NCBI GenBank assembly: GCA_025677825.1
Contig: JAIXMO010000056.1
Location: 106,452-170,451 of the forward strand
Direction: 5' to 3'
DNA: 64,000 nt
Source: Helicostylum pulchrum
Taxonomy: Eukaryota > Mucoromycota > Mucoromycetes > Mucorales > Mucoraceae
The notes beneath the pieces are model-generated. The model was not told the origin of the DNA, did no database searches, and saw only the letters and a list, made by a program, of their open reading frames with translations. Of this stretch, positions 1 through 11,512 are shown one piece after another; positions within the stretch are counted from its first letter, which is position 1, and every line of letters starts with the position of its first letter. Position numbers and translations under genes: made by a program.

Positions 1-1146
1 TTAGCCTTTTCAAAAAAAAAAGGGAGAAAAAAAAAAGCAAGCTACATCAATCAACGTACGAATAAAAGTATTTTTTCTGTCTTCTAATAGGCGTAATAGT
101 CCTAGCATGCTTTTGTAAGTTAAGATCAAAACTTCCTTCCAAGAATGATTTATTTCGTGAGTTGCATTGCTATATAATATTACACAGGGATATTACTTAG
201 TACACGTTCTATTTACACGCTCAGAAAAGAGAGTGGTATATTACTTTTTACTTACCTTTATAAAGCGTTTTTTTTTTAAAAAAAAAGCAGCTCGCTATCT
301 ATACGCTATCTAAATTCGTGGTGGACCACATTTGAGTGCTTGCAACAAGCGCTCTTATGCGTGGACATAGCTAGAAGAAGAACAGTATCCTTTTTGTACG
401 GACATAAAAAAGAAAACAAAAGCACTAGAAAAAGGCAGAATAATCAATATAAGATATAAAGATATAAAGATGTACATGAGAAAAATATAATACTTACGGG
501 TATATACAGTAAAAACGAAAAGAAAGAAAAGTGATAAAAAAAAAGATGGATTTTATTAAGTATTACTTATGATAAAATACGCTGTCTATATTTGCTCACG
601 CGATATACAATGCTTCCTTTTAGGGTAACCATTGGCTTTAAAAGTTGTATGGTCACTTAGGGAAGTTTGTTTGAGAAGGATCTAATAAATGTAATATTCG
701 TAGTCCTGACAAAAGATATAAGTTTAGTCAGATAAACACAAATATTCAATTATTTTGGTAAATAACAATAGGATACCAAGCTTAAAAAGAAAGTTTTTGC
801 GACTTAACTTATTACATGTCACAAAGAACGACTATCAAGACCAAAATGTTATATAATTTTTGCTCTCAAAGTTCTTCCACTAATACTAGAATCTGGAAAT
901 TTTCAAGCTCTTATTACTTTATTGAAATAAAAGAACCGGCTAAAAAATGATAGCTGTGTTAAAAAAAGTTATGCTATAAGTTATCAATTCTTACCACTAA
1001 GGTTAGTTATGAATATATATTGAAATAACGAAGTAAAGTATTTAAAAGTGAAATAAAAGATAGAGAAGTATAAAAAAAGGTAAGAAGATATATGATCTTT
1101 ACAAACAAGAATATCAATTTATCAAACACAAGTGCGGTGCTTTGAG
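1..1146. other. Intergenic, no gene seen
   Basis: This stretch is AT-rich, with stops in every frame and several homopolymer runs, including a T-run directly followed by an A-run near 270-288. I see no open frame, RNA gene or repeat that can be supported. Part of it should be the 3' flank of the Sel1-repeat gene, which is read leftward. Confidence 0.6.
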
Positions 1147-2460
1147 TCATAATAAAAAAAAGAAAAACAGTAAAAGCCCTATTTTACGAATCACTGGCAA
1201 TAGTTGAGATTTAAGCTTTCTAGCCTTTACCACTTCAATATATACTGGTTCTTGTTCAAACCAATTTCCTATTGACTTTTTAAACCACTCTAGAGCTACA
1301 TCAAAATTAATTTCGGTGCCAAATCCATTAAGATACATAGTACCAAGTTTCATCTGACCCTCTTTATCTCCTGCTCCAGCTGACAACGTATACCACTTGA
1401 ACGCTTTATCAAGATCTAACTCTACACTGTTGAAATTTTCGCCATTTTTTTCCGTTTCTTCGTAATTTACAAAAGAATTATACTCTTTCCGGTAAATATG
1501 ACCAAGAAAATTTTGAGCAGGCGTGTACCCTCTTTCGGCGGCTTTTGTAAACCAATGTGTCGCCTCTTTATAGTCCTTTGACACACCTTGACCATAATAA
1601 AACCGCTCGGCAACTTTATACATTGTCTCAACATAATTGTAATGTGCGGATGTTTTAAACTGTATCATTGAATTGATATAATGCTGCTCGATTACTCCTT
1701 TGTCAGCGTCCTTAATATGTTTTTTAGCTACGTTATAATCTTGTTCTACGCCATGTATATAGCTATGCAATACAATAAATTTTACTTCTGCATCTAAATG
1801 TCCTTTTTCTGCTGCTTGGAAGTACCAATAAAGCGCTAGATTGTAATCGACTTTAACTCCATGTCCCCTCTGATACAAACCACCAATATTGGTTTTTGCA
1901 ACTAAATCTCCTTGTTCTGCTGCTTTTAAGTACCAGTAAAACGCTACTTTGTAATCGACATCAACTCCTTCCCCCATCTGATATAAAAAACTGATATTGT
2001 TTTGTGCGCAAGAATATTCTTTTCCTGCTGATTTTAAGTACCAGGAAAGCGCTACCTTGTAATTGACATCAACTCCCTTCCCAAGGTCATATAATACGCC
2101 AATATTGCATTGTACTCTTGATTGTCCTTGTTCTGCTGCTTTTAAGTACCAGGAAAGTGCTTCACGGTAATCGACATAAACTCCATTCCCGTAGTGAAAG
2201 AATTGCCCAATTCGGTATTGCGCTTTTAAATGTCCTTGTCTTGCTGGTTTCAAGTACCATAAAAGCGCTTCACGATAATCGACATCGACTCCATATCCAT
2301 GGGCATAAAATACGCCAATATTGTATTGTGCACTTAAATATACTTGTTCTGCCGGCTTTAAGTGCCAGGAAAGCAATGCATGGTAATCGACATTAACTCC
2401 ATACCCATTATTATATAAAGAACCTAAACCGAACTGTGCTTCTGCCTTTGCTGATTTCAA
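1147..2460 (-). CDS. Sel1-repeat (SLR) protein, 5' end unresolved
   Basis: The open frame encodes about 437 residues made almost entirely of Sel1-like repeats, roughly ten units of about 36 residues. Their signature is an A-x-x-W-[YF]-x-K-A-A-x-x-G helix, then A-Q-x-x-[LI]-G, then Y-x-x-G-x-G-V-x-x-D-Y. Such alpha-solenoids usually act as scaffolds for protein assembly (as in Sel1/Hrd3 or Chs4/Skt5); the partner here cannot be inferred. The 108-nt periodicity is visible in the DNA between about 1900 and 2400, where segments for W-Y-L-K-A-A-E-Q-G recur, so recent repeat duplication is likely. The frame opens at a TTG with no ATG, and in-frame TAA codons lie just upstream. A short piece reading A-S-D-W-Y-N-K-L (near 2470-2495) looks like the end of an earlier repeat in another frame. 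A missing first exon or a 5' frameshift is therefore likely. The C-terminus ends in an unusual run of Leu and Phe. Confidence 0.7.
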   Translation of the reverse strand: MKSAKAEAQFGLGSLYNNGYGVNVDYHALLSWHLKPAEQVYLSAQYNIGVFYAHGYGVDVDYREALLWYLKPARQGHLKAQYRIGQFFHYGNGVYVDYREALSWYLKAAEQGQSRVQCNIGVLYDLGKGVDVNYKVALSWYLKSAGKEYSCAQNNISFLYQMGEGVDVDYKVAFYWYLKAAEQGDLVAKTNIGGLYQRGHGVKVDYNLALYWYFQAAEKGHLDAEVKFIVLHSYIHGVEQDYNVAKKHIKDADKGVIEQHYINSMIQFKTSAHYNYVETMYKVAERFYYGQGVSKDYKEATHWFTKAAERGYTPAQNFLGHIYRKEYNSFVNYEETEKNGENFNSVELDLDKAFKWYTLSAGAGDKEGQMKLGTMYLNGFGTEINFDVALEWFKKSIGNWFEQEPVYIEVVKARKLKSQLLPVIRKIGLLLFFFFLL

Positions 2461-5268
2461 AAATTACCCAACTTATTATACCAGTCGCTGGCCGTTGTTT
2501 TGACTGAGTTTACCTCCTTTTTTTTTATTAGTGTTTGCATATACGAAAAAAAATCACTGTCTTACAAAAAAAAGTTCTATTTTAAACCAAGAAAAAGTGT
2601 CCATTTTAGAAAAACGTAAAAGAAAAAGAAAGAACACATCGAATTAGTAAGATCAAAATGTTGCAACTATTTATACTTGTCGCCCATGATGAATCATAGA
2701 CCCTCTGTATAATATGTCTATTATTTACTTCATTATCTTTTCCTAATCAGTTTGATTATTACCCCTTTGTTTATGAAGAGCATCTATTGAGGACATACGT
2801 TTGAATACTAGACTCTTTCATACGATCTCTTCATAAATTAAATAGTTAAACAACTCTCAAATTAGTTGAAAACTTTCTTTTTATTTACTTATAACTTTTA
2901 ATTATTTTTTATGTCCTCTTTTCCCCAATTTAAAAAACGCCACAATACCTTGAATCAACTCAGGAATAAAGATGTTCGACAAATACGCCAATTATTATTT
3001 AAAATCTATTTGTATATTACACGCCAGAATCCTTATTCGCTATAAAATATAACATACTACTTAGTCCATGGTATTCAAATCTTCATCACAATACAGCATC
3101 GATATCACCATCCGTAAGAATATCAAATAATTCGCATAATAAAACATCAATACGCCCTAATGTTTTCCTTTTAGTTTCTTTGTTTTTATTTCGGTCTCTT
3201 GGTTGCCTGATTATCTGAAAGGAATAATGATCTATAACAGGGTAATATTTTCGTCAAAGTATTTAACAAGTAATAGTAGTACTGATAATAGTATAATTTC
3301 AATTTTGTAACGAAATGGTGTATAAGATTTTATTTTAAAAAAAGGAAGAAAAGGGAAAGAAGTCGAAAAACAGGGATGATGAACAATGGCATTATTGTGT
3401 AGATAACAAGAGACATGCAGTAGAACAATGAAGTTTAGGTAAATTGTAGCTGCACTCATACAAGTTACTTTAAGAGCAATTTAATATACCAAATGAATCA
3501 CAAACGATAACGACAATGTAACTGTCTATTGTAGAACGCAACAAAACAAAAAAGATGGTCAAAAGAAAATATGATATTGTCATTTGGAATCAGCACCAAA
3601 AAAAACTTGTATATATAATTATCTCGTTAGTTATTTCCGCTCTATTTAGTAATTTTGTGAAATTGGATTCCACCCTTAAATTGAGAAAAAAAAACGAATA
3701 AATTTAAAGTGTACGCTTAGAAATGCCATGTCTTTTCTGTTGATTGCATCTGGAAATCGTGCCAAGTTGAGTAGATTCAAGTGACGCACGCTAAAAAAAA
3801 AGTTTATCACTGTATTGATAAAGCTGCTAAATCAAAAAGACATGGTTTGACCGTATCGAAATTATATATCATTATTTTTAATAGAAGATTAATATAATAG
3901 TCTCTAGTAAAGTCTTTTTTTAGATCAAGAGAGCGAGAGCATATTTTATTTCAGTGTGAGTCTCAGATACAATGAAACTGACAACAATCATTTATCATAA
4001 ATAAAATGATAAAGAAAATAGGTTTTTTATTGTATACTTGAACTAAGAACGTCCTTGATAAGTCTTCTCTTGTTTGGTAGCGCTCTCCCTTGCTAGTAAA
4101 AGTCCTCCCTTGTTTGGTAGTGTCTTTTTTTATAAGGTTGTTGTGGAAGTATCTTTGAGCAGATACTTTATTGTTGTGTAATCTTTCCCCTTTCTGCTTA
4201 TTTTTTCCCCTCTAGAAAGGGGGTTTTTTTTTACTGATCCGGCGTTTATTATATGTAAACGCGAATGGTTTCCTTGCCCAAAAATGCCCTCTGCTCCTAA
4301 TGTATGCATATTAAAGATAAGTAATCATATGTATGAACGACTTGGCTAATTATTTTAAACATTTGTTTGTAGGGTAGAATAATATTACAGTGCCGGATCA
4401 AAGCGTACATATCACATTATATTCAAGTACAGAACTTGTATTATGGTGGAGATTCTCCAGATCCACGCCCCAAAAAAACATCGTAATGCCTATATGCGGT
4501 CCATATAACCCTATCGTTGCCTAGTAAGTCAAGTAGCTTTTTTTAAAAAAAAATCATTAAATACACCTTTTCCTCACATTTTTGTCATTTAACGCGATCT
4601 TAGATGATGCAGTTTTCAGTAAGTGCCTTTTTTCCTTATAAACTATTAACGCAGGCTATTTACTAAAAGTCAGTTTCTCTCAGTGAGAGCTAATACATTT
4701 AGCTTAGAGATAAACAAATACCTATAATATTCAAGCTCCAAGTTTAGTATAAAGGAAACCTTGGTAAATAGACTAAAACGAATTGTATTTTTTCATAATA
4801 AAGACAAGTTTTTTGGTAGACTAAACTGCGTTATATTAACTGTAAATAGGGTAGTAAAAATAGATGACTATTATTTTCTCTTTTAACAAAACTACAATTG
4901 TATATTGTAGAACTAAAATAAAAAAAAAAGCGGAGTTTATAGCGTGTTTTTATACTATTTTTGAAATATTTTAGAGTTAAATATAGTTATCAACACCCAG
5001 TGGGATAAACGAGATACAGAACACAAAGTTGTGCATTATGCAATGTAATTTTTTTTGGATACATACATCCGGTTACTGCTAATATTATTTTTGGGGTTTT
5101 CTTCCAAGATAAAATTTCGTTATACCCGGCTTCTGAGTTTTTTTTTAAAAAAAACTGTCAATTTATAATGAAAAAATAAATAAATAAGTAGATGGGGGTA
5201 AGGGTTATGTCATTTTCTTTAAAAAAGTCTTGGCATAGGTATGACGAATACACTACGAAGTGTAGTGC
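2461..5268. other. Long intergenic stretch, no gene seen
   Basis: These 2.8 kb are AT-rich, with only short frames that lack recognisable motifs. There is a short T/G-rich patch with a repeated CTTGTTTGGTAG near 4070-4115. A 17-base string, ATCCACCCTTAAATTGA-like, near 3670 recurs near 10370. T-run/A-run junctions occur at about 4531-4551 and 5139-5155. I cannot support a gene here. Confidence 0.5.
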
Positions 5269-6720
5269 TTAGAGATTTGGTCTCTCCTCAAGGGAAGATG
5301 GATTCTTGATGATTTCTTTTAACACATTTTTAGCTACCGAAATAGCGTTATGACCATAAAGCCAAGGCTGGAAATCTTTATCTGACCACTGGAGAGGACT
5401 CTTTACACCTTCAACTTTAGTTCTGAATCTCCTGGAAGCATCCGCTTTTGACATGGCTTCGTCTCGAGCTCTTTGTTCTGCGCCATCCGGTAAATGCCAA
5501 CGGTTGCAGTTTTCAAATGATCCTTTTTGTATAATTTCTGTACGAGGACGGCGGATTCTTTCATACAAGCGAAGAAGACTAGGAATTTCTTCTAACGAAT
5601 TAATATTAGATAAAAGGATACCAAGAGTAGCGCTATCTTCAATTGCCTGCGCAGCTCCCTAATATAAATATAAAAAAAATGGTTTTAATGATACAATCAA
5701 AACGCTGCATCGCATGCATTATTTACCTGCGCAAGACACGGAAGCATCGCATGTGCAGCATCGCCTATCAATGCAATAGTTCCACTTCGGCTTACCCATT
5801 GAGTAATAGCGGGAAGCTCTGCTAATGCCCATTTTCGACAGCTTGTAACGTAACTCAATATTTTTTTAAGAACAGGATCGAAATCATTATAACTTTCTTT
5901 CATTTCATTCAAGTCGCCAGACTCGTTCCATTTATCTGCTGCTGCGACACCAGGAAGGGCCATAACCAAATTGTATAGTGTACCATTTTTAATTGGATAT
6001 CCGACTACATGTCGTTCGGGGCCGATCCAAAAGTTGGAATTAACGTCGTTCATAAGGTGAGAAATTTCTGGGTCGGATCTCATGACCTCAGCGGATATAG
6101 TAGCACGGAAAGCGCAATTAGTAGAATGCGGCGTAATTTCGTCGTCTCCAATAACTGCATGGCGTACCTTAGAGCGAATACCGTCAGCACCGATAACCAG
6201 ATCGGATTGAAATGATCTTCCATCGTATAAAACGACACTATTAGTTTCTTCGTCGACCAATTGTACTCTAGCATTAACTATAACCTTTACACCTAAATTA
6301 ACGGCAGCATCGTGTAACAGTTTTATGTAATCCGCTCGATGGATCAGAAGATATCTGTATTACACTGGTTCTTTAAAAAAAGGTATACTAAACGTAACGT
6401 ATTATTATACTTTACGGGTATTTATATTTATCTGCCATGTCGGGTTTTAATTGAGTGGCGCAGATAATTTCACCATTGGCATACCTTCTCATAATTATAG
6501 AACCTGGCCAAACTGCCTTTTCTTTCAGTTCGTCTAACAGTCCCCAAGCATCTAGTATGCACGCCGTATTGGGAGGTACTTGAATACCAGCGCCAATCTC
6601 GGAAAGCTCCTTGGCACCCTCTAATACTGTAATTCTATGACCAGATCGTTGTAATGCGATAGCAGCAGATAGTCCGCCAAGACCGCCGCCGACAATTATA
6701 ACAGAGATTAATTTGGGCAT
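5269..6720 (-). CDS. FAD-dependent monooxygenase (salicylate hydroxylase-like)
   Basis: Three exons read on the minus strand: 6720-6416, 6354-5727 and 5658-5269, giving 440 residues. The N-terminus carries the Rossmann FAD motif V-G-G-G-L-G-G-L-S-A-A (GxGxxG). The middle carries the DG motif L-V-I-G-A-D-G-I-R-S, and the third conserved element is I-G-D-A-A-H-A-M-L-P (GD motif, FAD ribose). The splice into exon 2 restores Y-L-L-I-H-R-A-D, the family's usual P-x-[LI]-x-x-[HV]-R sequence. The splice into exon 3 restores L-A-Q-G-A-A-Q-A-I-E-D. Length matches class A flavoprotein aromatic hydroxylases (about 400-450 residues), which use NAD(P)H and O2 to hydroxylate phenolic or related rings. The substrate cannot be told from sequence; relatives are annotated as salicylate 1-monooxygenase, 6-hydroxynicotinate monooxygenase and similar. 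There is no signal peptide, so it is probably cytosolic. No pathway partner lies nearby. Confidence 0.88.
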
Positions 6721-8162
6721 TTGCTATTTTATTTATTTTTTTAAAAAAAAAAAAATTAAGACATAAAAACAAAGGTTGAAAAAAAGAAGGGTTTATATAG
6801 CATTTGTATTCAAATACAGCCTCCCGCAATGATTAAGTAACGTCCATTATGTTGATGATACACATAACATGTGAATAAATACGCCTCCTTATTTCGCTGA
6901 GTTAAAATAAATAAAGCTATATTTACAAATAAAAAAACCTCTTTATCTGGAGTGAGAATTTTTTAAGAGTCCAACATTATACGAGTAAGAAATAATACCA
7001 ATAGTTATAGAGAGCAATCCAATAAAAGATAACTAGAACTTTACAAAATACCCACTACTCTGGGAAAAGATCACAAAAACTTGGGAGTCAAGTACATATT
7101 TTACAGTGGTATATTTCTTTGTTCTTATTCGATAGTTAAGTCATAATAAAGATGCACAAAGCCGATATTGCCTCCTCTCACACTATATGGGATCACTGTT
7201 AAATGGGAAAAAAGCCAAGATAAACCATGATAAAAATAAGACTACTTAACTATCGCTAAAACTTGAAATTAAGTGGCCATCGTCCAAAGCTAATAAACAG
7301 GATTTACGTATATTTAACTGTGAGAATGAATCCCAGTTTTGAATATGCAGTAAGACGAATTAAGAAATAAGGTTGAATTCATCAGTTTGTGGAATCAAAT
7401 AAAGGCAAATCATATTTCCACTTGCTATATATACACGTTTTCCTCAAGCTTTAAATATTGTTTATAGTTAATTTCAGAAGAGCTGAAGAGGAGAGAGAGA
7501 AAGAAATAAACAAAGGCCCTATATTGCGTTATACTTTTTGAAAAGATAGTGAACCTGTTTTTATACCTTGCTTGCTTATTTATTAGGTTATCTTTTGTAC
7601 CTGTTGTACAAAAAGATACAATATCTCGAAGCAACTAAAGAAAAGGAAAATCACCAGCTATTAAGCGTGATTTTGTTTCCCCTGACACGTTATTTTTAGC
7701 CGCAGTGTATTTTATTGGTTTAAAACGAATGTTTTGATACGATCGCCACATTTCATACGAAAATCAATATGTGTCTAGTTTTGGAAAACGATACTGGTTC
7801 AACTATTGTTTTTCCATAGCATGAGGCAAAAACTACGTTATAAGATATAAAGGACTAGTAGCGTTATTCGATCTACGTTGATTGTAAACAATGTATCCGT
7901 TTTGCATTTTCGCTTGTAAAACAATATATTCTTTATCCTTAAAATATTTGTATGCCCGTACATACTATTAACTATTTTAAATCGTTAAGTTTCTCTTTGT
8001 AGCTAATGATGTTTGCAATAGTAGTAAAAAAAAAGAGCCTTATATGGGTACGAATCTTTCGAAATTAATTGCACATAATACTGATTAGAGATAGCAGTTT
8101 CAATGCGCGTTTAATTAATACACTTGCTTCTAAAAAAAAATTAGGGATTGAAAAAAATATGG
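6721..8162. other. Intergenic, no gene seen
   Basis: AT-rich stretch upstream of the monooxygenase gene, so its promoter should lie at the left end. A T-run/A-run junction sits at about 6738-6756, just before the start codon. Short frames such as the one at 7425-7634 have no motif support. Confidence 0.5.
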
Positions 8163-9130
8163 ATATAATTAGAGGAATTCTCTGTGGTGAAATCACCACA
8201 TAAAATAAATATAATTAATATAATCGATGGTTCATCGATTATAAAACATAACATAAGTAAAATAACACTGGATCTGGTAAAGCAAGATCTTCATAATAGA
8301 GTGACCACTATTAAAATTAGTATAAATAATAAACGAGAGTTTACAATCCCTTTTGCAGGGATTGATTTTACACCAAAGAATAAGAAATAAACGTTATCAC
8401 ACCTTTAATCTTATTCCTCCTGTTTTATTAATTTTTCCGTGTCAAATATAAAAGTATTTTTCCACAATCTCTACTTGTGAAGAAGAAGGTACTAACCCAG
8501 ATAACATGTTCGATGCTCTACTCGTGGTATTAGAGTATAACTGGGGTGAATCTGCCAGAGAATACTTTGATAGCTTAATAGAAGCCTTTGAAAAAGCTAA
8601 AAATGATAACGTAAGTATAGCATGAGTTTTGCAACTTATTTACTTATTCAATATGACAATCAAAAAAAAGAAGCATATATTCAATGAATTCACCTTCAAC
8701 ATCATCACCAAATAAACAAGAAAAGGCTGATGGGGGCATCATGATCAAAGAAACAAGTACCCCCTTTTTGATTATTGAAGCAAAAAAACCAGATGTGGGT
8801 GAAAAGTTAGCCCTCAACTTGAAAACAGCTTGGAAGGAAAAAAATTATGAAATACCGCTGTTTGGTGTTCATGTTGCTGGTTAGTTATTATTAGAATATA
8901 ATTTTTTTATTAACTTTACGTTTTCTAGGACAATTTGTTGGTTTTTATATTTTTTTTAAGACAAAAACAGACAATCGTAGCTTTACTATGATCCAGCTGT
9001 CCTCATTCGTAATGCCAGATAGCAACAAAGAATTTAATTGTTTATTCTGTTTTAAAAAAAAAAGAAGTAAGTCTTATAAAATATTAAATTCGGGATATTC
9101 CTACTTATCAATTCCGTAGCTTATTATGAA
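8163..9130 (+). pseudogene. Exon remnants of an unknown gene with a PD-(D/E)XK-like motif
   Basis: Three or four protein-like blocks follow one another on the plus strand. Block A (8173-8390) opens after a possible AG acceptor and encodes about 70 residues with no ATG. Block B (about 8470-8610) reads C-E-E-E-G-T-N-P-D-N-M-F-D-A-L-L and ends at a good GTAAGT donor. Block C (8684-8879) contains K-A-D-G-G-I, then 13 residues later L-I-I-E-A-K-K-P, a spacing typical of the D...ExK core of PD-(D/E)XK nucleases. It ends at GTTAGT. Block D (from 8931) continues G-Q-F-V-G-F-Y-I-F-F after a clean CTAG acceptor. The phases of C and D join correctly, but B and C do not join in phase, so the locus is either broken or wrongly modelled. 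I do not recognise the family. Nucleases of this fold are common in Crinkler-type and mobile-element proteins of fungi, which is an inference only. Confidence 0.4.
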
Positions 9131-9188
9131 AGAAGTACTAGGAGATGTAATACACGATTAGTATTAATATCGCGTGATCTTAAATAAT

Positions 9189-9547
9189 AATTATAATTAG
9201 TTCCCGCCTTTTTGTTTGGATCAATTCTCGAAGCTGTTTGGATTCATTACTGGCGTTTCGTGTTCGATGAGATCCCTTTCATCCCGAATCAAGTCGTCTG
9301 TACGGCCGTCAAAATTTACCATCAATACACTGATCAAACCAACTTGGATTCGCCAACCTTAATGCCTTAACTACTCAATCTCCTTCACATCCACTAATAC
9401 CTTAATTAATTTCTCAGTCAAAAGTCATACGATGCTACTGCTTTCTTCCACTTTTTCACTGCACATCCCTCTTTTGACATGTGACTTTTAATAATCTAAT
9501 AATAAAAATTGGATTTATACAAAAAAAAAAAAAAATTATAATTAGTT
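9189..9547 (+). mobile_element. 5'-truncated LINE tail with poly(A) and target-site duplication
   Basis: The segment 9203-9533 matches, almost base for base and in opposite orientation, the 3' end of the LINE at 38224-38530. It includes the last codons of the reverse-transcriptase ORF, the 3' untranslated region and a terminal A-run (9521-9533). It is bounded by a perfect 14-bp direct repeat, AATTATAATTAGTT, at 9189-9202 and 9534-9547, the expected target-site duplication of target-primed reverse transcription. Relative to the 38 kb copy it carries a 22-bp insertion ending in a duplicated TGTTTGG (about 9219-9240). Only about 0.33 kb of the element is present, so it is dead on arrival. Confidence 0.9.
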
Positions 9548-10915
9548 ATGCTAATGTGGTAAATAAATAATCTTTTACTCACACACTATAATATAAAAGT
9601 GTTCTATAAAGTATTATATATAAAATTAAACAGAACATATATAATATCTAGTATTACAACAAACGACAGGGTTGACACTATTTGGGACCAAATCATTGCA
9701 TTGTAGGAGGGAACAAAAAAGAGAGACAATTTTTTTAAAAGGCCAGGGAAAGGAAAATTCCTACAGACATCATTTTTTGCTTTTCGCTTATTCGTAAAAA
9801 ACTATGAGGTAAAACGGTCTATGGTTCATTGCTTCTGGTTACGTATAATATACCAACTTGTAGAAAAGAACGGTCTTACATCCTGTTTAGTGTGACCCAA
9901 GATTTCAATTGAATGGGAAGGTTTTTTTTGGCAGTAAAAAAGTGCGTCCTCTTTTTTTTTTGAACTTACACGAAAAAAAAGTTGCTACATCTTATTTTAA
10001 CGAGCCAAAAATGTCGTTTCAACAAGTTGTAGACATACATGTATAAACAACTAACCTATTTTATCATCTTTTTTTTTTCTAGGACAGGCCATTTTCTTTC
10101 TCTTTTTACTATGTTTACGAGCAAGTGTTTATATATATATATATATGCAACTTTTGAACGGGTGTATATCTTATACTATTTTATTATCCTACTTTTTTTC
10201 TAAGCAAAAAATACAGAAAGGTTTGAGACTCGCTAAATGTATTGGACTTGACTGATTTGGTCTTTTGTTTCTGACGGGTGGCAGTACAATATCATCGTCA
10301 TCACTGTCGTTGTACTTAGATTGCTATTACAGTAGCGGCTCTCTTTAAGGGCGGCCAAAATCTGGAAGAAATCCACCCTTAAATTGAACATACCCTTAAA
10401 CTATATATAACAGAAGGTATAAGGCACAACAGCGAGCTTCATATCAAACATTTCGTCAGAATGAGGCAAATGCTAGAAGAGAGAATAGAAGAAAACAAGT
10501 CCAAGAAGACAATAATTCTGTAAGCATAGCTATAATTGACTTATCCGGTGATATGTACTGCAGTATATATATTACTCCAAGTTGTTCTAAAGCTCTGATC
10601 CTTGATGCATTAAATTTTGTAGTTGAAAGGAATTATATATATATCTTTCACCAGTTTTCATGAGCCATTTATTGTTAGGTTCAATTGCTCATAAAATGCT
10701 TTTCAACGCGTTAGAGCAACTATACGATAAAAATCTCTATAGATATTTGAACAGCTCATATGCTTTATTTAGCGCTTAGTAGTAGAGAGCGTATGTAGAT
10801 ATTAAGGCCTTACACTTTTTTCAGTGATGTGTAAAATGTCAACGGAATCCGCGACTCATCAAAGTATATATCGTCTAGTTTGTTTGATTTTTTTTATCTC
10901 TTTTATACTTTTACT
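9548..10915. other. Intergenic with one exon-like fragment
   Basis: Mostly AT-rich with a short (AT)n run near 10132-10146. At about 10417-10519 a plus-strand frame reads a very basic, Q- and R-rich peptide (R-R-Y-K-A-Q-Q-R-A-S-Y-Q then E-N-R-R-K-Q-V-Q-E-D-N-N-S) and stops exactly at GTAAGC, a plausible donor. It resembles the basic leader regions of some transposon proteins in composition only. No complete gene can be built. Confidence 0.4.
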
Positions 10916-11512
10916 ATGACTATGAAAAGACGTACGCGTGTACAGCGAACCCAAAAACAACAACAGCGACCTCAATCACCCTCTCCAAAAGAACCAAGTA
11001 GACGACAACGTTTATCCTACGATAAACATAAAGAACGGGTCGGGGTCCAAAGGTCATTGAGACATATTTTGCTGAGTACCAGAGCTTTAAATAGTAATAC
11101 CAACATTTCGAAAGAAGAGTACATTGCGAAAGCAAATACGTTTGTGAAAAGTTTAGGAGACGAAGACAGGGTACTTATTTCGTATGTATTATATTGGTAA
11201 TGTATCTAATCAATATAATTTTTTTTTGTTTCGACGGTTCTCGCAATGAATTTATTTACAATCATGCTGTTTACTTGAAGAAACTAATTGAAACAGCCAA
11301 TTATGAATTTGACGGTTTACCTCTGGAAGAGGTATGTAAAATTTTAATTGATGAAGAATTTGACGTTAGTAGGTTAACTATCGTTGATGAACATAAACAG
11401 GATGTACTTTTAAGACATCCTGTTTATGTTACTCAAACATCAATTTTTTTTAAACATAACTCTTTCCATTACAAACAACAAAGATTTTGTCTTTAAAGCG
11501 AAGGGCAAGTCC
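10916..11512 (+). pseudogene. Unknown basic protein, left copy of an inverted gene pair (decayed)
   Basis: Exon 1 (10916-11181) starts at ATG and encodes 88 residues: a strongly basic leader (M-K-R-R-T-R-V-Q-R-T-Q) and then a helical part with N-I-S-K-E-E-Y-I-A-K-A. It ends at GTATGT. Exon 2 (from 11238) encodes N-H-A-V-Y-L-K-K-L-I-E-T-A-N-Y followed by R-H-P-V-Y-V-T-Q. The acceptor expected from the right copy (CGACAG) reads CGACGG here (11232-11237), so normal splicing is probably lost. Near the 3' end the frame stops at 11496, while a shifted frame after a T8 run continues with F-V-F-K-A-K-G-K-S, the ending of the right copy. Both points indicate decay. I do not recognise the family. Confidence 0.55.
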
